From positions 46,343-110,342 of the forward strand of contig CAZART010000004.1 of NCBI GenBank assembly GCA_964487555.1: a stretch of 64,000 bases of DNA, in the 5' to 3' direction. Within the stretch, counting starts at the first letter, position 1; the number at the start of each line of letters is the position of its first letter. Below, one piece after another: positions 1-7,558 of the stretch. Under the pieces are notes generated by a model. It ran no database searches and was not told the origin of the DNA. It saw nothing but the letters and a program-made list of their open reading frames with translations. The position numbers and the translations under genes were made by a program. Source of the DNA: CAZART01 sp964487555 (GTDB lineage Bacteria > Bacteroidota > Rhodothermia > Rhodothermales > VXPQ01).

Positions 1-2422
1 ACTCCACTTCCGCGACGGGATGAGTGCGGATCAGTGTTCGGAGGTCGGATGCAAACGCACTTGGATTGCTGAGGGCAAGCAGATCGAGGGCATCGGCTCG
101 AAATGCAGGATCATCGTCGCGCGATAGCGCGACTGCGAGGGCCGCCGAACGTGTCGGAAGGCTGATTTCCTCGCTCGTCGCTATCCGAAATACGTCAAGA
201 ACAGGGCCGCGCAACGCGGAATCCGCCTGCGTGAAGAAGATGTCCGATAAGGCATCTACGCGCGGCCGATCGAAGACGTCTTGTTCCGATCGCTGACGAA
301 TGCCCTCGACCAGCCCGCCGAGTATCGCGGCCGCCATGCGATGCTCGGGCGCGTCAATGACGAGGTCGACGACCGACGCGAGATCATCAATCGAACCGCT
401 GGATCCGACGAGCATCGCCACGCGACGCACGAAGGATTCGGCGCTCGCGCGCGAATCTGATTCGAGTGCATCGATGGAGCGCGAGAGCTGCGCGTATGTG
501 GGCGGAGCGCCCGCGCTCAGGGACGCGATCTGCACCCATTTGTCGTCCAGGTCACTCAACAGGATCTGACGACGCGCCTCTTCGGCGTCCCTGGAATCCA
601 GCTCACCAAGCGCGAGAAGCACCTGAAACCGTACGCGTGCATCGGGATCAGCGGCCATCCTGCAGAGCTCGAGTTCATACGTCGACGCACCATTGCGCTC
701 TGCCAGCAGTGCGCCGTTTTCGCGAAGGCCGGCCACGGGATCACTCAAAGCCTGAAGGACGTCGTCGCGCTTGACGAGGCCGAGTCCCTCGAGCGTCCAT
801 AAGGCGTGCAGACGACCGAGTGCGGACGAACTCGTGCGGAGAAGCCCGCGCAACGGTCCCTCGGCGTCCTTTCCGCCCCGGTCTACCAGCAGGCGCTGTG
901 CCTGCAGGCGCCACCAGCGGTTGTCATGCGAGAGAAGAGCCACGAGATCGCGCGTCGATGCATCGCCGAGCGACAACTTGCCGATCCACGACGGTGCGTC
1001 GGATTCATTTCGGGAGATGCGATAGATGCGACCGCGATCTCGGCCGCGGTACAGATCCCGCGTCTGCGCCTCGTCATCCTCCATCCACTCGGGGTGCTCG
1101 ACGATTTCCCGGTAGTAGTCCACGACGTATAGCGCGCCGTCCGGACCTATATAGAAGTTGACCGGACGAAACCAGCTGTCCGTCGAGGCCAGGAACTCGC
1201 GAGACTCGAACAGCCGCTCGGCGACGAAGGAGACGCCGTTCGGCGAGACGACATCCGCATGGACGAGGTTGTGCACGGGCTCGGCGACGAATACTGCCTG
1301 GTCATATGGCTCGCCAAACGTGCCTCCATTGTAATACGTGATACCGGCCGCGCTCGTGAAGACGCCGCGATCCGTCAGGAGCGTGTGTTCAGGGTCCAGC
1401 GTGATGGGATAAACAGCCGCGGCGGCGCCGTGCTCCGGCGTCGATTCAAGTACGTCCCGAACAGGCAGCGCGGGATTGCGCTTGAGATAACGTGCCGCGA
1501 CGAGCTCCACATACTGATGATTGGCATTGCTCACGAGGAAATGCCGTCCCCACACGTCGAAGTCGTGGCCGAACTGGGATGATGACGACTCCGCGAAAAG
1601 CTCTCCGGTGTCGGGTCTGAAGCGCACATTGCGGCCGCCGGCATTCACGCCTAGACGGCTTCCGCCTCCTTCGATGTCGGCATGTTCGTCGCTGTCGGGC
1701 CTATGGTGGGTCACGTGCACTTCGCCTGCCGTGTGTGTCGACGCCTTTTCCGCCCTATCGACAGCGGCATACTTCCCGACAAACCGCACGTCGCTTCCCT
1801 TATCGCCGAAGTCCTTCTCGAACGTCTCCGTCCCGATCGGCCCGCTATTGGCGAGGTGGATGCCGTTATCCAGGGCGTACAAGGGATTGTTGAAGTTGTG
1901 CTGCGGATTGGAGAGCGCAAAGCCCGTCAGTACGACCTCTCTGACGTCGGCCCGGCCGTCGCCGTCGGTATCCTCTAGGTAAAAAACGTCGGGCGCGGCG
2001 GTGACGAGGATCCCGTTCTTCCACCGAGTCACGCCGGTGGGAAGCGTAAATCCCGCTGCAAAAACCGTGCTTGAGTCCGGACGCCCGTCACCGTCGGTAT
2101 CCGACAACAGCATGATCCGTCCACTGGGGCTTGTGTCGAGCGGATACCCCGGCATTTCGACGACGTAGATCCGGCCCGCCTCGTCGATCTCCATATCCAC
2201 CGGATCCGATACCAGCGGCTCCGCTGCAAACACCTCGATCTGAAAACCATCGGCTAGCTCGAACGTATGCAATGCTTCATCCGGCTCAAACGGGGGACCA
2301 TCTTGGTGCCGGCTCAGGCCTGCCAGACCGATGACGATTACCAAGACCACGGCATTCACACATGTCCGGATGAGCCCGCCGCGCCTGCGTCCTACCGCGC
2401 CGCCGAGATTCGTGCAATCCAT
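1..2422 (-). CDS. Membrane-bound dehydrogenase-like protein with HEAT repeats (C-terminus cut by window edge)
   Basis: Continuous minus-strand reading frame from ATG at 2422 to the window edge, about 807 residues, with no stop visible. The N-terminus MDCTNLGG is followed by a hydrophobic segment (residues about 20-36) suiting a membrane anchor or signal. Residues about 45-440 resemble the beta-propeller of the PVC-type 'membrane-bound dehydrogenase' family (related to glucose/sorbosone dehydrogenases), with repeated calcium-type DTDGDGRPD/DTDGDGRAD motifs and a VEMPGYP motif. The rest is an alpha-helical stretch rich in Leu/Ala/Asp that reads as HEAT repeats (for example ALSHDNRWWRLQAQRLL). 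Family members often end in a c-type heme domain, which would lie beyond the edge. The substrate is unknown. GTG/TTG codons lie just upstream in frame, so the start could be slightly earlier. Confidence 0.8.
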   Translation of the reverse strand, partial: MDCTNLGGAVGRRRGGLIRTCVNAVVLVIVIGLAGLSRHQDGPPFEPDEALHTFELADGFQIEVFAAEPLVSDPVDMEIDEAGRIYVVEMPGYPLDTSPSGRIMLLSDTDGDGRPDSSTVFAAGFTLPTGVTRWKNGILVTAAPDVFYLEDTDGDGRADVREVVLTGFALSNPQHNFNNPLYALDNGIHLANSGPIGTETFEKDFGDKGSDVRFVGKYAAVDRAEKASTHTAGEVHVTHHRPDSDEHADIEGGGSRLGVNAGGRNVRFRPDTGELFAESSSSQFGHDFDVWGRHFLVSNANHQYVELVAARYLKRNPALPVRDVLESTPEHGAAAAVYPITLDPEHTLLTDRGVFTSAAGITYYNGGTFGEPYDQAVFVAEPVHNLVHADVVSPNGVSFVAERLFESREFLASTDSWFRPVNFYIGPDGALYVVDYYREIVEHPEWMEDDEAQTRDLYRGRDRGRIYRISRNESDAPSWIGKLSLGDASTRDLVALLSHDNRWWRLQAQRLLVDRGGKDAEGPLRGLLRTSSSALGRLHALWTLEGLGLVKRDDVLQALSDPVAGLRENGALLAERNGASTYELELCRMAADPDARVRFQVLLALGELDSRDAEEARRQILLSDLDDKWVQIASLSAGAPPTYAQLSRSIDALESDSRASAESFVRRVAMLVGSSGSIDDLASVVDLVIDAPEHRMAAAILGGLVEGIRQRSEQDVFDRPRVDALSDIFFTQADSALRGPVLDVFRIATSEEISLPTRSAALAVALSRDDDPAFRADALDLLALSNPSAFASDLRTLIRTHPVAEVE

Positions 2423-2567
2423 AAAGCTGATCGCTATCACCAAAAGAATTAGATATTTACCTGACGTTAGGCCCGCGACACCGAATCCGCGCCTCCGGGA
2501 ACGGCCCACTTCACAGATTTTACACAATAGATCGGAAATAAAACCGCTTCCGGGCGCCTCAAGGGCC

Positions 2568-2596
2568 TTGAATTCGCCGATCGTAGGCTCTATCGT
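2568..2596 (+). promoter_or_regulatory. Putative sigma-70-type promoter of the cys operon
   Basis: TTGAAT (2568-2573), a 17 bp spacer and TATCGT (2591-2596) match the bacterial -35/-10 layout. The -10 box ends only 9 bp before the leader-peptide ATG at 2606, so a start point 6-8 bp downstream would give a leaderless or nearly leaderless transcript. No Shine-Dalgarno sequence precedes that ATG, which agrees. Predicted from sequence only. Confidence 0.45.
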
Positions 2597-2605
2597 TAGA
2601 AACGA

Positions 2606-2773
2606 ATGAGAAAAATCTATCTGATCGCGACTAGTTTGCGCCACATCGAGCTCCATACGTCCTGTATGCCATGTCCATGCTGCGGCTGTATGTGCTGCTG
2701 CATGGATTGCTGCGTTTGCGCGGAGCCGAGTGGTGCCGACACATCTCGCGATAGACCGCTAACTCGAAGTTAG
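2606..2773 (+). CDS. Cysteine-rich leader peptide of the sulfur-assimilation operon (55 aa)
   Basis: ATG 2606 to TAG 2771-2773. The peptide begins MRKIYLIATS; residues 20-38 read CMPCPCCGCMCCCMDCCVC, giving 11 Cys and 3 Met in 19 residues; then AEPSGADTSRDRPLTRS. Its stop codon lies inside a perfect 7 bp hairpin (2758-2774), and an intrinsic terminator (2797-2829) separates it from the sulfur genes. Leader peptides rich in the regulated amino acid, followed by a terminator, are the hallmark of ribosome-mediated attenuation. Cys-rich leader peptides are known upstream of sulfur genes in mycobacteria. The inference here is that ribosome stalling when charged tRNA-Cys is scarce lets transcription continue into cobA-cysH. 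The peptide itself is unlikely to have another function. Confidence 0.75.
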   Translation: MRKIYLIATSLRHIELHTSCMPCPCCGCMCCCMDCCVCAEPSGADTSRDRPLTRS

Positions 2774-2774
2774 C
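2758..2774 (+). promoter_or_regulatory. Perfect hairpin overlapping the leader-peptide stop codon
   Basis: GCTAACT (2758-2764), loop CGA, AGTTAGC (2768-2774). A ribosome that finishes the leader peptide would sit on this hairpin; a ribosome stalled at the Cys codons would not. An overlapping alternative stem, CTCG (2763-2766) with CGAG (2781-2784), is also possible. Its role in the attenuator switch is inferred. Confidence 0.55.
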
Positions 2775-2796
2775 GCCCCCCGAGAAACTGTGCCGA

Positions 2797-2829
2797 CCCG
2801 CTCATCTCCCGAAGGTGAGCGGGTTTTTT
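2797..2829 (+). terminator. Intrinsic terminator (attenuator) before the cys operon
   Basis: CCCGCTCA (2797-2804) pairs perfectly with TGAGCGGG (2816-2823) across an 11 nt loop and is followed by TTTTTT (2824-2829). It lies between the Cys-rich leader peptide and the first structural gene, where a regulated attenuator is expected. A possible competing pair is GAGTGG (2728-2733) with CCGCTC in the 5' arm, which would disrupt the terminator; this is weak (6 bp, one G-U). Confidence 0.8.
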
Positions 2830-2870
2830 GTTGTTTAAAAGCTCGCCTTCGCCACGAGGAGACTACGCAG

Positions 2871-2963
2871 ATGCAGCCTCGGACACGGGTAACGAATTTG
2901 GATCTCCAACGACACCACAACAAATGCGAAGGCCAATCGACAGCGGAACCGTTTATCTCGTAG
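2871..2963 (+). CDS. Possible second small upstream ORF (30 aa) overlapping the SUMT start
   Basis: ATG 2871 has a good Shine-Dalgarno sequence, GAGGAG at 2856-2861, with 9 bp spacing. It encodes 30 residues starting MQPRTRVTNL and ends at TAG 2961-2963, inside cobA but in another frame. The real cobA ATG (2924) has no clear ribosome-binding site, so this ORF may couple translation to cobA. Equally, a sequencing frameshift or chance could explain it. No recognisable homology. Confidence 0.3.
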   Translation: MQPRTRVTNLDLQRHHNKCEGQSTAEPFIS

Positions 2964-3844
2964 GCGCCGGTCCTGGCGATCCGGATCTGATCACCGTAAA
3001 GGGATTAAAGGTGCTTCGGCTGGCGGACGTGGTTGTCTATGATCGCCTCATCCACCCGGATCTTCTCGACGAAGCCCCGGTCAATGCCGACCGCATCTAC
3101 GTAGGCAAGGCCCCGGGCAACCATTCCATCCCGCAGGAGAGGATCAATGAGATTCTCGTCGAACAAGGGCGCCGCGGCCGGTTGGTTGTGCGATTGAAGG
3201 GCGGAGACCCTTTCGTATTCGGGCGCGGCGGCGAGGAGGCGTTCGCGCTGGCGGCCGCCGGCATCCCGTTTCACGTCGTCCCCGGCATCACGAGCGCGAT
3301 CAGCGTGCCGGCCTATGCGGGAATTCCCGTCACGCACCGCAACGTGTCGTCTGCGTTCACGGTAGTCACCGGACACTCCTGCTACGAAGGAGACGATCCG
3401 GACTGGATCTCACTGGCTCGGGCCGGCACTCTGGTCATTCTCATGGGTCTCAAGCGTCTGCCGACTATCGCGAATACTCTCGTCGATGCCGGCATTGACG
3501 CTTCGATGCCGGCTGCCGTTATCTCATCAGGCTCCACGAACAATCAGGTTGTGGTGGAAGGTACGCTGGAGAATATCGGCCGCCGGACGCGTCATCTCGA
3601 GACACCGGCGACCATCGTCATCGGCCATGTCGTCTCCCTCCGGCCCTGGATGTCCTGGTTTAATCCCGATGATCAGGCCGGCGGTGACGGTGTACCTTTC
3701 GAGCCCGGCGCAATCGGGATCAGCGCGCGCAGCCATGATCCAGTCGACATCGCCTCCCACGCCGTCGGAGTATCGAACCTGGATCGAGGTGCTAACAAAA
3801 GACCTGCTCCTCACGACATCGTCGAACTCGCACCCACACCATGA
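2924..3844 (+). CDS. cobA: Uroporphyrinogen-III C-methyltransferase (SUMT)
   Basis: 306 residues from ATG 2924. Methylates uroporphyrinogen III at C-2 and C-7 with S-adenosylmethionine, giving precorrin-2 for siroheme (cofactor of sulfite/nitrite reductase) and possibly cobalamin. Seen: YLVGAGPGDPDLITVKG at residues 11-27, the SAM-binding signature of the tetrapyrrole methylase family, then VVRLKGGDPFVFGRGGEE and PGITSA motifs. I chose this start because family members begin a few residues before the YLVGAGPGDP motif, and a TTG start at 2828 would lie inside the terminator U-tract. The C-terminus carries about 40 extra poorly conserved residues. The stop overlaps the cysH start (ATGA, 3841-3844), implying translational coupling. 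Neighbours support siroheme synthesis for sulfate assimilation. Confidence 0.92.
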   Translation: MRRPIDSGTVYLVGAGPGDPDLITVKGLKVLRLADVVVYDRLIHPDLLDEAPVNADRIYVGKAPGNHSIPQERINEILVEQGRRGRLVVRLKGGDPFVFGRGGEEAFALAAAGIPFHVVPGITSAISVPAYAGIPVTHRNVSSAFTVVTGHSCYEGDDPDWISLARAGTLVILMGLKRLPTIANTLVDAGIDASMPAAVISSGSTNNQVVVEGTLENIGRRTRHLETPATIVIGHVVSLRPWMSWFNPDDQAGGDGVPFEPGAIGISARSHDPVDIASHAVGVSNLDRGANKRPAPHDIVELAPTP

Positions 3845-4614
3845 AGCCGATCGAATTTCCCGAAAGGCCTCACGCACCGACATCGAAGAGGGCGTGGAAT
3901 CGCGCTGAGCTTCAACGCGTGAGCGACGAATTCGAAGACGCTTGGCCGGACGCCATTCTCCGGTGGGCCCTCAATACGTTCGGATCCGACGCAGCCATGG
4001 CGACCGGTTTCGGTCCGTCGGGCGTCGCGCTGATGCATCTCGTATCGTGCATTAACCAGGAGGCCACCGTCTTCTATCTGGATACCGATCTACTCTTTCC
4101 GGAGACGCACGACCTCAAACGGCGCCTCGCCGATCGGCTCGGGCTGACGTTCACGCGCGTGCATTCCGGATTGTCTCTTCCGGATCAGGCCCGGGAAGAA
4201 GGGCCGAATCTCTGGCAGACAAATCCTGACCGCTGCTGCTTTATCCGCAAAGTACAGCCGCTTCGGCGTTTCCTCTCGTCCCGCGAGGCATGGATTACGG
4301 GGATCCGGCGCGATCAGTCCCCGACGCGCGAGCGGATCGGCATCGTAGGATGGGATGAGGCGAACGGCCTCGTTAAGATCAATCCGCTGGCGAACTGGAC
4401 CGAAGATCAGGTATGGCAGTATGTCGAGGTAAACGAACTGCCCTACAACAGGCTCCACGACCAGGGCTATCCGAGCCTCGGCTGCATTCCATGCACGAAG
4501 CCGGTGAGCGAAAATGAAGATCCACGGGCCGGTCGGTGGCAGGGTCACAACAAGCTCGAGTGCGGCATCCATGTAGATAAGGTGGATGAGACGATTCTTC
4601 GGAGAAGTGCCTGA
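3841..4614 (+). CDS. cysH: Assimilatory adenylyl-sulfate reductase, CysH family (Fe-S type)
   Basis: 257 residues. Reduces activated sulfate (APS, or PAPS) to sulfite using thioredoxin. Seen: an SGGKD-like loop replaced by TGFGPSGVALMHL (about 55-67), YLDTDLLFPETH (79-90), a Cys pair C132-C133, CIPC at C215-C218, and the C-terminal catalytic ECGIH motif (C241). The CC...CxxC pattern ligates a 4Fe-4S cluster and, in this family, usually indicates use of APS rather than PAPS. The start overlaps the cobA stop by 4 bp, and the next gene follows 2 bp after the stop. Sulfite reductase itself is not in the window. Assignment is firm; APS versus PAPS preference is inferred from the Cys motifs. Confidence 0.93.
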   Translation: MKPIEFPERPHAPTSKRAWNRAELQRVSDEFEDAWPDAILRWALNTFGSDAAMATGFGPSGVALMHLVSCINQEATVFYLDTDLLFPETHDLKRRLADRLGLTFTRVHSGLSLPDQAREEGPNLWQTNPDRCCFIRKVQPLRRFLSSREAWITGIRRDQSPTRERIGIVGWDEANGLVKINPLANWTEDQVWQYVEVNELPYNRLHDQGYPSLGCIPCTKPVSENEDPRAGRWQGHNKLECGIHVDKVDETILRRSA

Positions 4615-4616
4615 CC

Positions 4617-5282
4617 ATGAACGTCTATCCGATCTTCCTGAACAACCTTCACGGGCGCCGCTGCCTCGTCATCGGCGGCAATCACGAGGCGGAACGCAAG
4701 GCCCTCGGCTTACTCGAATGCGACGCGGACGTGGAAGTGATCAGCCCGTCGATAACGGATGTGCTGGAGGAGTTGGCGGAATCCGGGCGCATCCGCTGGG
4801 TGGAGCGCGACTACCGTCCCGGGGATGTCGCCGGTGCGTTTCTCGTGATCGTGAGCGAGACGAATCCGCCCAAGACACGGCCGATTTTCGAGGAAGCGGA
4901 ACGCGAGAACGTGCTCATCAATGCCATGGACGACGTGCCGCATTGCACGTTTGTGGCGGGATCGGTCGTTCGGCGCGGGCATCTCACCCTCTCGATCTCA
5001 TCCAGCGGCGCCGCACCCGCCCTCTCGGTGCGCCTGCGGCAAGAATTCGAAAATCGGTTCGGTCCGGAATACGAAGTATTTCTCGGTTGGATGGCTGCTC
5101 TGCGCGAGCCCATGGCCCGTCATATCCCGGAATTCGAGACGAGGCGGGCGATCTGGTACGAGCTCGTCGATTCCGATATCCTCACCCTGCTGGCCGAGGA
5201 GCGGGAATCCGAGGCGCTGGACCGGCTCGTGGAGATCGTCGGTGACAATGTGGCCGCAGACGCGTTTTTCGCGACGACGTAG
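4617..5282 (+). CDS. Precorrin-2 dehydrogenase / sirohydrochlorin ferrochelatase (Met8/CysG-N type)
   Basis: 221 residues. Oxidises precorrin-2 to sirohydrochlorin with NAD and inserts iron to make siroheme. Seen: MNVYPIFLNN start typical of the family, Rossmann motif VIGGNHEAERKA (18-29), then NPPKTRPIFEEAERENVLINAMDD and FVAGSVVRRGHLTLSISSSGAAPALS, the conserved dimerisation/active-site stretch. Length matches stand-alone Met8-like proteins rather than the fused CysG, whose methyltransferase half is encoded separately upstream by cobA. It is the last gene of the operon. Downstream lies an 8 bp inverted repeat (5294-5327) without a U-tract and three tandem palindromes (5355-5406). Confidence 0.92.
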   Translation: MNVYPIFLNNLHGRRCLVIGGNHEAERKALGLLECDADVEVISPSITDVLEELAESGRIRWVERDYRPGDVAGAFLVIVSETNPPKTRPIFEEAERENVLINAMDDVPHCTFVAGSVVRRGHLTLSISSSGAAPALSVRLRQEFENRFGPEYEVFLGWMAALREPMARHIPEFETRRAIWYELVDSDILTLLAEERESEALDRLVEIVGDNVAADAFFATT

Positions 5283-5293
5283 ATCACTCGGTC

Positions 5294-5327
5294 CGTGGCG
5301 TGCACGTACGCGCCGCTCTACGCCACG
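5294..5327 (+). promoter_or_regulatory. Inverted repeat after the siroheme gene
   Basis: CGTGGCGT (5294-5301) is complementary to ACGCCACG (5320-5327) across 18 nt, just after the stop at 5282. There is no U-tract, so it may be a weak transcript end or an RNA-stabilising hairpin. Confidence 0.35.
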
Positions 5328-5354
5328 CGTACCCTGGCTCGTCCCCTCCGTCGT

Positions 5355-5406
5355 CTAGATGTGTCTAGCTCACCTAGATGTGTCTAGCGTACGTAGATGT
5401 GTCTAG
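5355..5406. repeat. Three tandem 19 bp palindromic repeats
   Basis: The core CTAGATGTGTCTAG occurs at 5355-5368 and 5374-5387, and with one change (GTAGATGTGTCTAG) at 5393-5406. The 19 bp spacing is exact and the 5 bp linkers differ. Each core is an inverted repeat, CTAGA-TGTG-TCTAG. The array sits between the convergent siroheme gene and the phosphotriesterase-like gene, where a transcript-end or protein-binding role is possible. Confidence 0.85.
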
Positions 5407-5430
5407 CGCACCACAAGTGAGCCTGGCGTC

Positions 5431-6456
5431 CTATGCGTGGAACTCACGAATGCGAATCCGAAATGCATCCGCGGGATTCTCGACAATGAGCTGCTGAATC
5501 TCTTCCTCAGAAAATCCTGCCTCGCCCAGCGCGGGCAAGAACGTGTCGAACAACGTAGTGAACCCGCGGAAATCACCACCTCGCGGTTCGCCCACACTGT
5601 ACCAGCCGGCGTCGTGTGAGACCAGTACGCGGCTTAGCAATCGATGCCGCTTCATATTCTGCACGAGCTCGATGTGGCGGTCGATCGTGGCCGGCGCAAG
5701 ACCGTCGAATTCGACCCATGCCCCCTCGCGCGCTGCCTCGACGTGGGTTGCCAGGTCATCTTCCGCCTGCGCATGTACCCATATCCATGCGCTGGGGTGT
5801 ACGCCCTCCTCCTTCAGGATTCCAATCTCCTCGAGAGCCGTCACCGCCGGTCCCGTGTGCGCTGCGATCGTGAGACCGGTCGCGCGATGCGTGCGCGCGG
5901 CGGCACGAACCAGGGTCTCATCCATCTCGTTCAATCTTCCTTCATCGACCCCGATCTTCACCAGACCCGGACGGATTCCTGTATCGCCTACTCCCTCGCG
6001 GTACTCGGCAATCCATCGCTCCGCAAGCGCATCGACGGATTCGGTGAAGGCATGCTCGGGAAGATGAACGTCCTCTCGCGCGCCGTAATAGCCCGTGTTC
6101 GTCAGGATATGCAGGCCGGTTGCCTCCGCGAGCGCGCGCAGCAGAGTGGGATCACGTCCAAGATAGGACGGCGTGGCATCCACAAACGTACGGCAGCCGG
6201 CGTCGCGTAGCGCGAGAAGGTGCGATAGAGCGACGTCAAACGCCTCCTCTCTGTTATACGCCGTTTCACCCAGCTCGGTCACGGGGACGAAGTCGACGAG
6301 GATATGCTCGTGCGGAAGCGTGATGCCCATCTCGTCGGGTGCTATCGCGCCTCGAACGGTCATGATGCGGCCGAGACGGGGCGTTCGGCGGACATCGGCG
6401 GAGCAGCCGGCAAAAAGCGCGGCGAGCGTAGTAGCAAGAAAGTCTCGGCGATGCAT
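5431..6456 (-). CDS. Phosphotriesterase-related (PTE/amidohydrolase-fold) lipoprotein
   Basis: 341 residues. Member of the phosphotriesterase family of binuclear metal hydrolases; many members are lactonases or esterases rather than phosphotriesterases, so the substrate is open. Seen: an N-terminal RRDFL twin-arginine-like motif and lipobox AGC (C18); metal-ligand HEH (49-51); GLVKIGVDEG with the expected carboxylated Lys K167; AAHTGP with H200; VHAQ with H228; and SHDAGW with D282. All metal ligands are therefore present. No operon partner: the next gene upstream is divergent (6562) and the downstream one is convergent. Confidence 0.85.
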   Translation of the reverse strand: MHRRDFLATTLAALFAGCSADVRRTPRLGRIMTVRGAIAPDEMGITLPHEHILVDFVPVTELGETAYNREEAFDVALSHLLALRDAGCRTFVDATPSYLGRDPTLLRALAEATGLHILTNTGYYGAREDVHLPEHAFTESVDALAERWIAEYREGVGDTGIRPGLVKIGVDEGRLNEMDETLVRAAARTHRATGLTIAAHTGPAVTALEEIGILKEEGVHPSAWIWVHAQAEDDLATHVEAAREGAWVEFDGLAPATIDRHIELVQNMKRHRLLSRVLVSHDAGWYSVGEPRGGDFRGFTTLFDTFLPALGEAGFSEEEIQQLIVENPADAFRIRIREFHA

Positions 6457-6561
6457 CTAATTATCCCTTTTGTGCGAACACTGGTCCTTTCCGGATCGCA
6501 GAGCGTCGTCGCCCGTAAACCTTATACGCAATGACATTTTTCGTCTATAAGTGAGGATTTC

Positions 6562-6990
6562 ATGAGCAAGGCACAACCGGGCACTACCGTTTCCGTGCAT
6601 TACACCGGAAAACTGTCCGACGAAACCGTCTTCGACAGCTCACGCGATCGCGAGCCGCTCTCATTCGAGATCGGCGCCGGCAAGGTGATCCCCGGCTTCG
6701 AGGAAAGCGTGGTCGGCATGACGCCCGGCGACACGAAAACGATCATCATCGAGTCTGAAAAGGCATACGGTCCATACCGCGAGGACCAGGTCGTGGAAAT
6801 TGAGGAATCTCGGCTGCCGGACGATATCGATCCCGAAGTCGGCCAGCAGCTGCAGGTGCAGCAGGCCAATGGTGAGACGTCCGTCGTCGTCATCAAGGAC
6901 GTTTCGGACGGCAGCGTCGTATTGGACGCCAACCATCCGCTGGCCGGAGAAGATCTGACGTTCGAAATCGAGCTCGTCTCGGTGGACTAA
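6562..6990 (+). CDS. FKBP-type peptidyl-prolyl isomerase, SlyD-like
   Basis: 142 residues. Catalyses cis-trans isomerisation of prolyl bonds and may act as a chaperone; no signal peptide, so cytoplasmic. Seen: VSVHYTGKLSDETVFDSS (10-27), IGAGKVIPGFEESVVGM (42-58), an insert-in-flap region with EDQVVEIEESRLPDDIDPEVGQ, and the closing VLDANHPLAGEDLTFEI typical of SlyD/FkpB proteins. The His-rich metal-binding tail of E. coli SlyD is absent. GAGG, 5-6 bp before the ATG, is a reasonable ribosome-binding site. A strong terminator follows at 7015-7054, so it is probably monocistronic. Confidence 0.93.
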   Translation: MSKAQPGTTVSVHYTGKLSDETVFDSSRDREPLSFEIGAGKVIPGFEESVVGMTPGDTKTIIIESEKAYGPYREDQVVEIEESRLPDDIDPEVGQQLQVQQANGETSVVVIKDVSDGSVVLDANHPLAGEDLTFEIELVSVD

Positions 6991-7014
6991 AAAAAGAGTT
7001 CTTGCAGATCCCTC

Positions 7015-7054
7015 GGGGCTGGCTGGGTGTGCTCCCGGCCGGCCCCCTTTTTTT
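7015..7054 (+). terminator. Intrinsic terminator after the FKBP gene
   Basis: GGGGCTGGCTGGG (7015-7027) pairs with CCCGGCCGGCCCC (7034-7046), a 13 bp stem including two G-U pairs with a 6 nt loop, followed by a T-run (7048-7054). Confidence 0.88.
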
Positions 7055-7063
7055 CGGGAGTCC

Positions 7064-7507
7064 TCATTTCTTCCGGCTTGATTCGTACAGCTTGATGTAG
7101 TCCTCTACGGACGTCCCGCCGACGACTTCGGCGATCGCATCCATTTCGAGGTCATCCAGCTTCTTAAAGCGCAGGCACGACTTGCCCATGTTAAGCTTCT
7201 TTCCTGCTCGTGTATAGGCATTTTTCAGCGCCGCCTCCTGTTCGGAGTCGGCATATACGGCCATCATGTAGAGGGAATAGTGGTTCTTCTGTGCCGCAAG
7301 CGCAACGTAGCTCAGCGGCCGGCCATTATACGTTTCCGGATAACGTTTCAGCGGAATTTCGTAGCTGATCATCCCCCAGTTCATCCTCTCCTCGTATCCC
7401 TCGGGGAGATGCGCCATAACGAGATCGCGTACAGCCGAGATCACTTCCCGCCGCTCCTCCGGAAGCTCCCTCAAATACTCTTCAACGGTCCTGGCTTCGC
7501 TCCGCAT
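7064..7507 (-). CDS. DUF1801 domain protein (YdhG/iron-chaperone-like)
   Basis: 147 residues. Seen: TVEEYLRELPEERREVISAVRDLV at the N-terminus, MNWGMISYEIPL in the middle, YVALAAQKNHYSLYMM, and KKLNMGKSCLRFKKLDDL near the C-terminus, all characteristic of DUF1801 (frataxin-like fold). Some members are described as intracellular iron chaperones, others are uncharacterised. Soluble, no signal peptide. It lies 51 bp downstream of the PQQ dehydrogenase gene on the same strand and may be co-transcribed, though no functional link is evident. Confidence 0.82.
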   Translation of the reverse strand: MRSEARTVEEYLRELPEERREVISAVRDLVMAHLPEGYEERMNWGMISYEIPLKRYPETYNGRPLSYVALAAQKNHYSLYMMAVYADSEQEAALKNAYTRAGKKLNMGKSCLRFKKLDDLEMDAIAEVVGGTSVEDYIKLYESSRKK

Positions 7508-7558
7508 TTAAATCTTTGCCTCATCATCAACCTCCCGTACACCTTTCTCTTCCTCTTC

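Noticed and set aside
2606..2829. SAM or cobalamin riboswitch before the sulfur operon
   Set aside because: No matching conserved core seen; the Cys-rich ORF plus terminator explain the region better.
2828..2923. Longer SUMT start at TTG 2828
   Set aside because: It lies inside the terminator T-run, and the added residues do not resemble the family.
5355..5406. CRISPR array
   Set aside because: Only three units with 5 bp linkers; no cas genes.
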